A DNA stretch of 64,000 bases. It comes from Sphingopyxis sp. GW247-27LB (GTDB lineage Bacteria; Pseudomonadota; Alphaproteobacteria; Sphingomonadales; Sphingomonadaceae). The position numbers and the translations under genes are program-made. The DNA lies in assembly GCF_002277025.1 (NCBI RefSeq), contig NZ_NIWD01000015.1, positions 1-64,000 on the forward strand, in the 5' to 3' direction. Position 1 is the first letter of the stretch; each line of letters opens with the position of its first letter. The notes beneath the pieces are model-generated. The model had not been told where the DNA came from. It ran no database searches and saw nothing but the letters and a program-made list of their open reading frames with translations. Shown here piece after piece: positions 47,430 to 56,651 of the stretch.

Positions 47430-48545
47430 ATGACCACAGAAACCACTTCATCGAGGGAGCCGGTCGGGCGGTTCCTTGGCTGGTTGGGATTGCGCCATTC
47501 CCGAAGCGGCGCGCGCCCATCGGGGGAGAATGCTCCCGACCCCGGGGGCTCGCGGCAGGCGCGCGGCGACCTCGTCGCCGCGATCGGCCGGTTCCTGATC
47601 GACAATGATCTCGACATATCGCCCGCCAATCTGGTCATCGCGCACGGCGCGTTTTCGGGAAGCAACCCGCAGCTCGCGCGCCAGATCGCGGCGCGCGCGC
47701 AGTCGCGCGAGGGGGTTACCCAGCTTTGGATCGACGAAGTCACCGGCGGCGAGGCGGATCAGGATGGCCGCGCCGACCTCGACCGGTTGATGACCCGGCT
47801 CGAAACCAATCTCGACGCTTTCCAGACGCGGTCCAAGGCCGCGCATCAGATGACGCGCGATTATGGCAGCGAACTCGAAGAGCATCTGACCGACCTCGAG
47901 CAGCTTCAGAAGACCGGGCAGATCGTTTCGAGCCTCGCCGATCTCGCCAAAGCGATGCTCGAACGCACGCGCAAGGCCGAGGATGAAATGCGCCGCAGCG
48001 AGGATGAGGCGAAATCGCTACGCCGCAGCCTCAAGCGCGCCAAGCGCGATGCCGAGGTCGATTATCTGACCGGCCTTCCCAACCGCCGCGCGTTCGAAGC
48101 CCTGCTCGCCCGGCATCACCGCGAAGCGCGCGAAACGCCGATCGCGCTGAGCGTCGCCTTCTGCGACATCGACAATTTCAAGGCGATCAACGACACCCAC
48201 GGCCATGACGCGGGCGACCGCGTGCTGAAGGTGATCGCCGACACGCTGGCGCAAATCTCCGACGACCATTGCCATGTCGCGCGCCACGGCGGCGAGGAAT
48301 TCGTGATGCTGTTCCGCGGGCTGACCCCCGCCGAAGCCGCACAGCGGCTCGACGACGCCCGCGAGCGGCTCGCGAGCCGGCGGCTGATCAACCGCAAGAC
48401 CGACACACCCTTTGGCGTCATCACCTTTTCGGGCGGGGTCGCCGACGTGTTCGGCTATGCCGACCCGCGCGCGGCGCTGAAAGCCGCCGACGAGGCGCTG
48501 TATCGCGCCAAGGAGGCCGGACGGAACCGGATCGAGGTCGCGTGA
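47430..48545 (+). CDS. diguanylate cyclase (GGDEF)
   Basis: A 371-residue protein with a C-terminal GGDEF domain. The active-site motif is ARHGGEEFVML, and DYLTGLPNRRAFEALL begins the domain. It should make the second messenger c-di-GMP. The RxxD inhibitory site normally five residues upstream is absent (DDHCHVAR instead). The N-terminal 200 residues have no membrane helix; a long charged coiled coil precedes the domain (EDEMRRSEDEAKSLRRSLKR). It is a soluble cyclase whose input signal is unknown. Confidence 0.93.
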   Translation: MTTETTSSREPVGRFLGWLGLRHSRSGARPSGENAPDPGGSRQARGDLVAAIGRFLIDNDLDISPANLVIAHGAFSGSNPQLARQIAARAQSREGVTQLWIDEVTGGEADQDGRADLDRLMTRLETNLDAFQTRSKAAHQMTRDYGSELEEHLTDLEQLQKTGQIVSSLADLAKAMLERTRKAEDEMRRSEDEAKSLRRSLKRAKRDAEVDYLTGLPNRRAFEALLARHHREARETPIALSVAFCDIDNFKAINDTHGHDAGDRVLKVIADTLAQISDDHCHVARHGGEEFVMLFRGLTPAEAAQRLDDARERLASRRLINRKTDTPFGVITFSGGVADVFGYADPRAALKAADEALYRAKEAGRNRIEVA

Positions 48546-48610
48546 GGTAGGCCTCGCCCGGATGCGGTGAGGCGGGGGTGGAGCTATTGGGGGATGCTCC
48601 ACCCTCAATC

Positions 48611-48685
48611 GTCATTGCGAGCAAAGCGAAGCAATCCAGAGTAGGCGTATACCACCCTGGATTGCTTCGCTTCGCTCGCAATGAC
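48611..48685. repeat. 29-bp inverted repeat between convergent genes
   Basis: Arms at 48611-48639 and 48657-48685 are complementary with one mismatch and consist of GTCATTGCGAGC and GCGAAGCAATCCAG blocks, with a 17-base loop. GCGAAGCAATCC palindromes of this type are dispersed widely in alphaproteobacterial genomes. It separates the convergent cyclase gene and efflux operon and may act as a terminator. Confidence 0.8.
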
Positions 48686-48697
48686 GGCTATCCGATC

Positions 48698-50110
48698 CTA
48701 CGCCGGCTGCTGCCAGCCGCCGCCGAGCGCAAGGAAGAGCGCGACCAGATAGGTCGACCGCTGCTGCTCCGACTGGGCGATGCTCGCCTGGATCTGGGCG
48801 AGCGAGCGTTCGGCGTCGAGCACGACCTGAAAATTCTCGCGCCCCGCCTGATAGCGCAGCCGCGCGATGCGCGCCGCTTCGCCCGCCTCGTCCGCCGCGC
48901 GGCGCAGTGCCGCGAGCCGGTCGAGCTCGCCCGCATAGGCGGCGAGCGCGCTCTCGGTTTCCTGCAGCGCCGACAGCCAGGCCCCGTCGAACGTCGCGAG
49001 CGCCGCGTCGGCGCCGGCTTCGGCCTGCTTCAGCCGCGCGCGCGACACCGCCACGTTCGGGAAATTCCACGAAATGAGCGGGCCGAGCGAGAAACGGAAG
49101 CCGTCGGACTTGCCGAGCCCCGAGATCGACGCCGCGCTCGCCCCGATCGAGCCGCCGAGGCTGATGCTGGGATAAAGATCCGCGGTCGCGACATTGACCC
49201 GCGCCGCCGACGCCGCGAGTTCGCGCTCGGCGCGGCGGATGTCGGGGCGTCGCACGAGGAGCGATGCGCCGTCGCCGACCGGGATCGGCCGGTCGAGCGC
49301 GGGCGGCGCCTGGCATTGCAGCACGACCTGCGGCGCCTCGGCGGGCGGCTTGCCCGTCAGCACCGCGAGCCGGTAGAGCGCCGCCGATCGCTGCGCCTCG
49401 ATCGTCGGCAGCGTCGCGCGCGTCTGCTCGAGCAGCGCCCCCGCCTGCCCGGTTTCGAGCCGCGTCGCGCGGCCGCCCTCGAACAGGCGGCGCGTCAGGT
49501 CGAAGGTCTGCTCCTGAATGCGCAACGTTTCCTGCGCGACCGCGAGCTGGCGATTATACGAACAGACGTCGGAATAGGCGCGCGTCGTTTCGGCGGCGAC
49601 AGTGATGCGCGTCAGGTCGAACGCCGCCTGCACCGCCTCGGCATCGGCGCGGCTCGCCCGGATCGCGCTTTCGACGCGCCCGAACAGATCGACCTGATAG
49701 CCGACGTCGAGCCCGACATCATAGCTTTCGCCTTCGACCGGTCCGACGCCGGTCACGCTCCCCGGCTGGCGCGCATAGGTGCCGCTGGCGCCGATGCTGG
49801 TCGTCGGCAGGCGCCCGGCCTGCGATTCCTTCAGCACCGCGCGCGCCTGCGCCAGATTGGCGGCGGCGACACGCAGGTCGGTGTTCGCGGCGAGCGCCTG
49901 CTCGACCAGCGCATCGAGCGTCGGGTCGGCGAACAGGCTCCACCATTCGCCTGGCGGCTGGTCGCCGGTGAAGGCCGGCGACTTGCCGCCCTCTACAAAG
50001 GGCGCCTGCGACGGCGCGGCGGGTGCCGGCGAGTGATAGGCGGGGCCGACGGCGCAGCCCGAGAGCGCGAGCGCGCCGGTGGCGGCGAGGAAAATCGAAC
50101 GCGTCATCAT
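48698..50110 (-). CDS. RND efflux outer-membrane lipoprotein (OprM/NodT type)
   Basis: A 470-residue TolC-like channel of the NodT family. A lipobox (LSGC) follows a short signal. Two internally similar OEP domains show the PDIRRAERELAASAARVNVA block and Ala-rich coiled coils. It forms the exit duct of the tripartite pump. ATG at 50110 overlaps the transporter stop as ATGA. The open frame reaches further upstream in the transporter gene but that part is not coding. Confidence 0.94.
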   Translation of the reverse strand: MMTRSIFLAATGALALSGCAVGPAYHSPAPAAPSQAPFVEGGKSPAFTGDQPPGEWWSLFADPTLDALVEQALAANTDLRVAAANLAQARAVLKESQAGRLPTTSIGASGTYARQPGSVTGVGPVEGESYDVGLDVGYQVDLFGRVESAIRASRADAEAVQAAFDLTRITVAAETTRAYSDVCSYNRQLAVAQETLRIQEQTFDLTRRLFEGGRATRLETGQAGALLEQTRATLPTIEAQRSAALYRLAVLTGKPPAEAPQVVLQCQAPPALDRPIPVGDGASLLVRRPDIRRAERELAASAARVNVATADLYPSISLGGSIGASAASISGLGKSDGFRFSLGPLISWNFPNVAVSRARLKQAEAGADAALATFDGAWLSALQETESALAAYAGELDRLAALRRAADEAGEAARIARLRYQAGRENFQVVLDAERSLAQIQASIAQSEQQRSTYLVALFLALGGGWQQPA

Positions 50111-53100
50111 TGCGCCTCCAGCGGCGTTTCGCCGCCCTCTTTGTGGCCCCGGCGCTTCGCCCACGCCTTCGCCCGATCCCCGATTCCGCGGCAGACGACA
50201 TAGAAGACGGGGGTGAAGATCAACCCGAAGACGGTCACCCCGAGCATGCCGAAGGTCACCGCGGTGCCCAGCGCCTGGCGCATCTCCTGACCCGGCCCCG
50301 TCGCGATCGCGAGCGGCAGCACGCCGAAGATGAAGGCGAAGCTGGTCATCAGGATCGGGCGCAGGCGCGATTGCGCCGCGTGGACCGCGGCCTCCATCGT
50401 GCTCATCCCCTCTTCCTCTTCGCCCTGCTTGGCGAATTCGACGATCAGGATCGCGTTCTTCGCAGCGAGCGCGATCAGCACGACGAGCCCGACTTGCGTG
50501 AGGATGTTGTTGTCCATCCCGCGCAGATTGACCCCGATCATCGCCGCGAGAATGCACATCGGCACGATCAGGATCACCGCGAGCGGCAGCGGCAGCGATT
50601 CATATTGCGCCGCGAGGACGAGGAACACGAACACCACCGCGAGCAGGAAGATCAGCACCGCGCTGCTCCCCGCTGCCTGCTCCTGATAGGCGAGCCCCGT
50701 CCATTCATAGGCGAAGCCCTCGGGCAGCGTCTTCGCCGCCAGCCCTTCCATCACGGTGAGCGCCGCGCCCGAGGAGACGCCGGGTGCCGCCTGCCCCTGC
50801 AGTTCGACTGCGGGGAACAGATTGTAGCGCACGACGCGCGTTGGCCCGCTGTCGTTGCGGAAAGTCGCGACCGACGACAGCGGCACCATCTCGCCCGACG
50901 ACGAGCGCACCTGGAGCCGCCCGACATCCTCGATGGTGGCGCGCGACGTCGGTTCGGCCTGCGCGGTCACGCGGAAGGTGCGGCCGAGGAAGTTGAAGTC
51001 GTTGACATAGGTCGAGGCGAGATAGGTGCCGAGCGCGGCATAGACCTGGCTCGGATCGACCCCGAGGATCTGCGCCTTGTCGCGATCGACGTCGGCGAAG
51101 ATGCGCGGGCTGCCGGTATTGAACAGCGAGAAGACCTGCTGCACCTGATCATTCTGCGCCGCCGCGCCCATCATCGCGCCGGTCGCCTGTTCGAGCTCGT
51201 GATAGCTTTCACCGCCGCGCGCCTGAATCATCATCGTGAAGCCGTTGCCGTTGCCGAGCCCCTGCACCGCGGGCGGCGCGATGACGAAGGCATTGGCTTC
51301 GGGGAGCGCCGCCGCGAGCGCGCCCGAAAGCTGGCCCGACAGCGCGGTCGCGCTCAATTCCTTGCCGCGTTCGTCCCAATCCTTGAGGCGGATGAACATC
51401 GTCCCGGCGTTCGACGCGGTCGAGAAGCTCGACCCGTCGAGACCCGCGAAGGTCGCGATGCTGTCGACCCCGTCGATGCCCGACACCGTCTGCTGCGCGC
51501 GCGTCAGCACCTCGCTCGTGCGGTCGAGCGACGCGCCCGGCGGCAGCTGGACGACGCCGATCAGCACGCCCTGGTCCTGGTCGGGGATGAAGCCCGTCGG
51601 CGTGTCGGTCAGGCGCCAGCCGGTGAGCGCCAGAAGCACCGCATAGATTGCGAGCATCAGCCCGGTCTTGCGCACCAGCTTGGCCGTCGTCTGGCCATAG
51701 CGTTCCGACAGCTTGTCGAAGCCCTCATTGAACTTGTCCGCGACACGGCGGCCAAAGCGCATCACCCGGTTCTTCGGTTCTTCGTGATGCCCTTCCTGAT
51801 GCGGCTTCAACAGCAGCGCCGCCATCGCGGGCGACAGTGTCAGCGAGGTCAGCAGCGAAAAGACCGTGGCCGCGGCGATCGTCACCGCGAACTGCTGATA
51901 GAAGATGCCCGGAATGCCCGGCACGAAGGCGGTCGGCACGAACACCGCGACGAGCACGAGGCCGATCGCGATCAGCGCTCCCGACACCTCGTCCATCGTA
52001 CGGTGCGCCGCCTCGCGCGGGCTGAGCCCGGCGCGCACATGCTTTTCGACCGCCTCGACCACGACGATCGCGTCGTCGACCACGATCCCGACCGCGAGGA
52101 CGAGCGCGAAGAGCGACAGCGAGTTGATCGAGAAGCCGAGCGCGAGCTGCACCGCGAAGGTGCCGACGAGCGCCACCGGGATCGCGACGATCGGGATGAT
52201 CGCGGCGCGCCACGTTTGGAGGAAGACGAGCACGACGAGCACGACGAGCACCAGCGCCTCGACCAATGTTTCCTGCACCGCCGTGACCGACGCCTGGACA
52301 TATTCGGTCGGATTGAACGGAATCTGATATTCGAGGCCCGGCGGGAAATCCTTCGAGGCCGCTTCGACCTCCTTGAGCACGAGACCCGCGGCGTCGAGCG
52401 CGTTGGCGCCGGGTTGCTGGATGACGGCCATGCCGACCCCCTCCTGCCCGTTGAACACGCCGCGCACGCCATAGTCCTGGCTGCCGAGCTCGACCCGCGC
52501 GACATCCTTCAGCCGCGTGATCGCGCCATTCTGCGTATCGGTCTTGATCACGACGTTCGAAAATTGCTCGGGCGTGATGAGGCGCCCGGGCACCTCGACC
52601 GGCAGTTCGAACGCCGGATTGCCCTTGCCATAGGGCGGCGCACCGACCGAGCCGCCGGCGACCTGGACGTTCTGGCTCTGCAATGCCGAGACGATCTCGG
52701 TCGCGGTCAGGTTGCGCGCCGCCGCCTTGTCGGGGTCGATCCACACGCGCATCGAATAATAGCCGCCGCCGAAAATCTGCACCCCGCCGACGCCTTCGAG
52801 GCGCAGCAGCCGGTCGCGCAGCGTCGAATTGGCATAGTTGCCGACATAGTCGGTATCGATCGCGGGATCGGTCGAGGTCAGCGCGACGATCATCAGGAAG
52901 CCGGTTTCCTGCTTGTTCACCTGCACGCCGATCTGGCGCACCTGTTCGGGCAGGCGCGGCTCGGCGAGCGCGACGCGGTTCTGCACGAGCACCTGCGCGG
53001 CATCGAGGTCGGTGCCCGGCTGGAAGGTCACGGTGATCTGCGCTGCGCCCTGCGTCGACGACGACTGGATATAGAGCATATTCTCGACGCCGTTGATCTC

Positions 53101-53307
53101 CTGCTCCAGCGTCGACGCCACCGTCTCGGCGATCGTATCGGGCGATGCGCCGGGATAGGCGGCCGTGATGCTGATCGTCGGCGGGGCGATCTCCGGATAT
53201 TGGGCGAGCGGGAGCTGCGGGTATGCAAAAGCCCCGATCAGCGTGATGAAGATCGCGATGACCGCCGCGAAGATCGGACGGTCGACGAAGAAGCGGCTGA
53301 ATTTCAC
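50107..53307 (-). CDS. RND multidrug efflux transporter, HAE1 family
   Basis: A 1066-residue inner-membrane proton-driven pump like AcrB/MexB. Twelve helices and two large periplasmic loops are implied by the sequence. It starts FSRFFVDRPIFAAVIAI, has the helix-4 acid pair in VGIVVDDAIVVVEAVEK and the HAE1 block GAALIAIGLVLVAVFVP-like segment. It is slightly longer than AcrB. Both ends overlap neighbours by ATGA junctions, so the three genes form one operon. Confidence 0.96.
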   Translation of the reverse strand: MKFSRFFVDRPIFAAVIAIFITLIGAFAYPQLPLAQYPEIAPPTISITAAYPGASPDTIAETVASTLEQEINGVENMLYIQSSSTQGAAQITVTFQPGTDLDAAQVLVQNRVALAEPRLPEQVRQIGVQVNKQETGFLMIVALTSTDPAIDTDYVGNYANSTLRDRLLRLEGVGGVQIFGGGYYSMRVWIDPDKAAARNLTATEIVSALQSQNVQVAGGSVGAPPYGKGNPAFELPVEVPGRLITPEQFSNVVIKTDTQNGAITRLKDVARVELGSQDYGVRGVFNGQEGVGMAVIQQPGANALDAAGLVLKEVEAASKDFPPGLEYQIPFNPTEYVQASVTAVQETLVEALVLVVLVVLVFLQTWRAAIIPIVAIPVALVGTFAVQLALGFSINSLSLFALVLAVGIVVDDAIVVVEAVEKHVRAGLSPREAAHRTMDEVSGALIAIGLVLVAVFVPTAFVPGIPGIFYQQFAVTIAAATVFSLLTSLTLSPAMAALLLKPHQEGHHEEPKNRVMRFGRRVADKFNEGFDKLSERYGQTTAKLVRKTGLMLAIYAVLLALTGWRLTDTPTGFIPDQDQGVLIGVVQLPPGASLDRTSEVLTRAQQTVSGIDGVDSIATFAGLDGSSFSTASNAGTMFIRLKDWDERGKELSATALSGQLSGALAAALPEANAFVIAPPAVQGLGNGNGFTMMIQARGGESYHELEQATGAMMGAAAQNDQVQQVFSLFNTGSPRIFADVDRDKAQILGVDPSQVYAALGTYLASTYVNDFNFLGRTFRVTAQAEPTSRATIEDVGRLQVRSSSGEMVPLSSVATFRNDSGPTRVVRYNLFPAVELQGQAAPGVSSGAALTVMEGLAAKTLPEGFAYEWTGLAYQEQAAGSSAVLIFLLAVVFVFLVLAAQYESLPLPLAVILIVPMCILAAMIGVNLRGMDNNILTQVGLVVLIALAAKNAILIVEFAKQGEEEEGMSTMEAAVHAAQSRLRPILMTSFAFIFGVLPLAIATGPGQEMRQALGTAVTFGMLGVTVFGLIFTPVFYVVCRGIGDRAKAWAKRRGHKEGGETPLEAQ

Positions 53308-54491
53308 TGGGCGGCGCCCTTCGCGGGAGCGGCCTTCGCCGCGGGCGCGGCGGCCTTGCCCTTGCCGGTCACGACCTTGCCGTTCGGCAGGATGCGGCCG
53401 GCCTCGACCTTCGCGGGCTTGCCCGGCATCGCGCGCTGGATGCCGTTGACGATCACGCGGTCCTTGGCGGTCAGGCCGGTGCGCACGACGCGCAGCCCGT
53501 CGACGACGGGGCCGAGCGTGACCGGGCGCGCCTGCACGACGTCCTTGGGACCGATCACATAGACGATGCGGCGCGCGGCATCGGTGACGATCGCGGTGTC
53601 GGGGACGAGGATCGCGTCACGCGGCGCCGAGGCCGCGAGCTGAAGCTGGCCGAACAGGCCGGGACGCAGCTTGCCGTCGGCATTGGGGACGACCGCGCGC
53701 ACGGTGATCGTGCCCGACCCGGTGCTGAGCGCATTGTCGACGAAGTCGATCTTGCCCGTGCGCGTATAATCCTCTTCGCCCTGCAGGCGGATGCGCACCG
53801 GCGAGCCTTCGAGCGTATCGCCCTGCCGCTCATAGTTCAGCAGGCTCGCCTCCGAGCCCTGGAAGCTGAAGTGCAAGGGGTTGGTCGACACAACCGTCGT
53901 CAGCACCGTCTGGTCGGCGGTGACGGCGTTGCCCGGGTCGACGAGGCGCTGCGACACGCGGCCCGAGATCGGCGCGGTGACGCGGGTGAAGCCGACGTTG
54001 AGTTCGGCGGCGCGGATCGCGGCGCGATTGGCGGCGACATCGGCCTCGCCGGTGCGGACCGCGGCGCGGCGCTGTTCGACCTCTTCCCGGCTTGCCGCCT
54101 GCGACGCGGCGAGCGTTTCCGAGCGCGCGAGTTCGGTGCGCGCATTGGCGAGCGTCGCCTGCGCGCGGGCGAGTTGCGCCCGCGCCTGGTCGAGCGCCGC
54201 CTGCGACGGACGCGCATCGATGGTGAACAAGAGCTGCCCCGCCTTCACATATTGGCCGTCGGTGAAATGTGAGCGCGTCAGATAGCCCGACGCGCGCGGA
54301 CGCACATCGACACTCTGGACCGCTTCGAACCGGCCGACATAATCATCCCATTCGGTGACCGGCTTCACCAGCGGATTCGCGGCCGTGACCGGCAAGGCCG
54401 GCGGCCCGCCGGCGCCCGAATCCCCGCCCGAGCAGGCGGCGAGCAGCATCGAAAAAAGGAGCAAGGGCGCGAGGAGAGAGCGCTTGGGCAT
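53304..54491 (-). CDS. RND efflux periplasmic adaptor lipoprotein
   Basis: A 395-residue membrane-fusion protein like AcrA/MexA. A lipobox (LLAAC) is at residues about 16-20. A biotinyl-lipoyl-like half motif (SGYLTRSHFTDGQYVKAGQL) flanks an alpha-helical hairpin (ARAQLARAQATLANARTELA), then beta-barrel and membrane-proximal domains. The end is an unusual Ala/Lys-rich tail (KGKAAAPAAKAAPAKGAAQ). It is the first gene of the operon and is read from the control region shared with tetR. Confidence 0.94.
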   Translation of the reverse strand: MPKRSLLAPLLLFSMLLAACSGGDSGAGGPPALPVTAANPLVKPVTEWDDYVGRFEAVQSVDVRPRASGYLTRSHFTDGQYVKAGQLLFTIDARPSQAALDQARAQLARAQATLANARTELARSETLAASQAASREEVEQRRAAVRTGEADVAANRAAIRAAELNVGFTRVTAPISGRVSQRLVDPGNAVTADQTVLTTVVSTNPLHFSFQGSEASLLNYERQGDTLEGSPVRIRLQGEEDYTRTGKIDFVDNALSTGSGTITVRAVVPNADGKLRPGLFGQLQLAASAPRDAILVPDTAIVTDAARRIVYVIGPKDVVQARPVTLGPVVDGLRVVRTGLTAKDRVIVNGIQRAMPGKPAKVEAGRILPNGKVVTGKGKAAAPAAKAAPAKGAAQ

Positions 54492-54593
54492 AGTGATTGT
54501 CTTTTCTGTCTGGACGGTTCGGCATCGCGCGGCAGGGAGGGGGAGGCGCAGCGCGATGCCGGAGGAGTGAACTAATTCGGGATATCCAACAAG

Positions 54594-54607
54594 TCAACAG
54601 GTGTTGA
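54594..54607. promoter_or_regulatory. TetR-type operator between efflux operon and its regulator
   Basis: TCAACA-GG-TGTTGA is a perfect 6+6 palindrome lying 30 bases before tetR and 102 before the adaptor gene. It overlaps the -35 hexamer of the tetR promoter (TTGATT) and a TTGACT hexamer facing the efflux operon, so one site can repress both. Confidence 0.75.
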
Positions 54608-54631
54608 TTTATTTCTCAGCCGCGATAATAG
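54604..54631 (+). promoter_or_regulatory. tetR promoter
   Basis: TTGATT at 54604-54609 and TAATAG at 54626-54631 are 16 bases apart. Only six bases separate the -10 element from the ATG at 54638, so the message probably starts at or next to the start codon and is leaderless. No Shine-Dalgarno precedes the ATG. Confidence 0.55.
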
Positions 54632-54637
54632 GGCACC

Positions 54638-55234
54638 ATGTCGAGGACCACGACCATCCCCACGGGAATCAAGAAACGCGACGCGATCGCGACCCGCGCC
54701 GCGATATTGTCGGCGGCGCGCCAGCGTTTCCTGCGCGAAAGCTACGACAGCGTCGGGCTGCGCGATATCGCGGGCGACGCGGGGGTCGATGTCGCGCTGA
54801 TCAGTCGCTATTTCGGCGGCAAGGAAGGGTTGTTTCGCGACGTTCTTCTTCACGACAAGGACGAAGGCCTGCTCCGCCAGCCGCTGACCGCGGCCGAACT
54901 GCCCGCCTATCTCGCGCAGCTCGTGATCGAGGACGGCGACGAGGACCGGCAGCATCGCATGGAAATGTTCATCGTCATGCTGCGCTCGGCCTCTTCGCCC
55001 AAGGCCGGCGAGGTCATCCGCGATCTCGTCCACCTCGACGTGCTCGGCCCGCTCGCGGAGATCATCGGCGACGAGCATGCCGAGCTGCGCGCGAACATGC
55101 TGCTCGCGATCCTGATGGGGATCGGCGTGCTGCGCACGATCATGAAGGTCGACGCCCTCGACGGCTCCCCTGCCCAGCGCGCCGAATGCGAATATCGCTT
55201 CCGCTGCCTGTTCGAAGCCGCGCTGACCTGCTGA
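54638..55234 (+). CDS. TetR-family regulator of the efflux operon
   Basis: A 198-residue regulator. The TetR N-terminal domain is visible: RAAILSAARQRFLRESYDSV, then the helix-turn-helix VGLRDIAGDAGVDVALISRY. The C-terminal ligand-binding domain is all-helical. It diverges from the efflux operon, sharing the palindrome at 54594-54607, which it most likely binds. Substrates of the pump would be expected to release it. Confidence 0.93.
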   Translation: MSRTTTIPTGIKKRDAIATRAAILSAARQRFLRESYDSVGLRDIAGDAGVDVALISRYFGGKEGLFRDVLLHDKDEGLLRQPLTAAELPAYLAQLVIEDGDEDRQHRMEMFIVMLRSASSPKAGEVIRDLVHLDVLGPLAEIIGDEHAELRANMLLAILMGIGVLRTIMKVDALDGSPAQRAECEYRFRCLFEAALTC

Positions 55235-55292
55235 GCGTAGGCACCCAGTCGCAGGCTTGCCGGACCGCGGCAGCCGGTCTAGGCGCAATGAC

Positions 55293-56531
55293 GTGAGTCC
55301 CGACAAGCCTTCCGCTCCTTCCTCGCTCGCCCCCTTCCGCTTTCCTGCCTTTCGCGCGATCTGGATCGCCAATCTCGCGTCGAACACGGGCTCGACGATC
55401 CAAGCGGTCGGGGCCGCCTGGTTGATGACGGAGCTAACACCGTCGCACCTTTATATCGCATTGGTGCAGGCGAGCGCCACCATCCCGATCATGCTGCTCG
55501 GCATTTTCGCGGGCGCGATCGCCGACAATTTCGACCGGCGGCGCGTGATGCTCGCCGCGCAGAGCGGGATGCTGGTCGTCTCGGCGCTGCTCGCCCTCGC
55601 GACATGGATCGGCGCGATCGACCCGATCCTCCTTCTCTGCTTCACTCTCGCGGTCGGCTGCGGAACGGCGCTCAACGCGCCCGCCTGGCAGGCATCTGTG
55701 CGGCTGCAGGTCGGGCATGAGCATCTGCCGCAGGCGATCGCGCTCAACACCATCGCCTTCAACCTCGCGCGCAGCGTCGGCCCCGCGCTCGGCGGCTTGC
55801 TGATCTCGCTGACCGGCCCCGCGCTCGGCTTCGGGCTCAATGCGCTGAGCTATGTCGCGCTGATCATCGTGCTGCTGCGCTGGCACCCGGAGGTCACGCC
55901 GCCGAAACGCTCCCCGATGCTGTCGGCGATCGCCACAGGGCTTCGCTTCTGCACGCAGTCGGACCCGGTGCGCCGGGTGTTGGTGCGCGGTTTCGCCTTC
56001 GGGCTCGGGGCGGCAGGGTTTCAGGCGCTGCTGCCGTCGATCGTCCGCGATCAGCTCGCGGGCGACGAACTCGTCTATGGCCTGTGCCTCGCAGGCTTCG
56101 GCGCCGGGTCGATCTTCGCGGCGCTCTGGGTCGGCAAGGCGCGTCACCGCTGGGGTAGCGACACGCTGGTCGGCGGCGCGGCGCTGATGTTCGCCGCCGC
56201 GATGATCGCCGTCGCGCTGTCGCACAGCCTGCCGCCCGTCCTCGCTGCCGCCTTCGTCGCCGGGATGTGCTGGGTGGCGACGATGACCACGCTCAACGTC
56301 GCGATGCAGCTCCGCTCGCCCGAGGCGATCCTCGGGCGCTGCCTGTCGATCTATCAGGCGGTGACCTTCGGGGGCATGGCGCTCGGCGCCTGGCTGCTCG
56401 GCGTGATCGCCGACGTGTGGACTCTCCCCGCCGCGATTCTGGTCGCCGCCGGCTGGCTCGTCCTGTCATCCGCCGCATTACGCTTTGTCGCGCCGATGCC
56501 GAGGCGCGACGAGGGGCGGGTCATTCCCTGA
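55293..56531 (+). CDS. MFS exporter (EntS-like)
   Basis: A 412-residue major facilitator protein with about ten to twelve helices, of the MFS_3/EntS type. FRFPAFRAIWIANLASNTGS begins the family block and ADNFDRRRVMLAAQ is the loop 2-3 motif. EntS proteins export enterobactin; others export drugs. GTG at 55293 was chosen; TTG at 55257 is the alternative. It follows tetR by 58 bases in the same direction and may belong to the same regulon. Confidence 0.88.
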   Translation: MSPDKPSAPSSLAPFRFPAFRAIWIANLASNTGSTIQAVGAAWLMTELTPSHLYIALVQASATIPIMLLGIFAGAIADNFDRRRVMLAAQSGMLVVSALLALATWIGAIDPILLLCFTLAVGCGTALNAPAWQASVRLQVGHEHLPQAIALNTIAFNLARSVGPALGGLLISLTGPALGFGLNALSYVALIIVLLRWHPEVTPPKRSPMLSAIATGLRFCTQSDPVRRVLVRGFAFGLGAAGFQALLPSIVRDQLAGDELVYGLCLAGFGAGSIFAALWVGKARHRWGSDTLVGGAALMFAAAMIAVALSHSLPPVLAAAFVAGMCWVATMTTLNVAMQLRSPEAILGRCLSIYQAVTFGGMALGAWLLGVIADVWTLPAAILVAAGWLVLSSAALRFVAPMPRRDEGRVIP

Positions 56532-56579
56532 GCATGGTTTCGGTGGCTCGACCACCTGGGCCATCGGATCGCGATCATG

Positions 56580-56613
56580 GCCGCCCGATCGTGTCCGGAC
56601 ACGATCGGGCGGC
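56580..56613. terminator. 34-bp perfect palindrome between convergent genes
   Basis: GCCGCCCGATCGTGTCC is followed directly by its exact complement, GGACACGATCGGGCGGC, with no loop. It lies between the MFS exporter and the convergent adhesin gene. It would form a strong hairpin in either transcript. There is no T run. It could be a bidirectional terminator or a protein-binding palindrome. Confidence 0.6.
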
Positions 56614-56651
56614 AGACCAGTTGCCGCGTCGGGCGAGCTCCGGCCGGTGGG

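Noticed and set aside
50023..53562. A 1179-residue open frame on the plus strand.
   Set aside because: It lies opposite the RND transporter and adaptor genes. High GC leaves long stop-free antisense frames; its translation is Arg/Asp/His-rich with no family motif.
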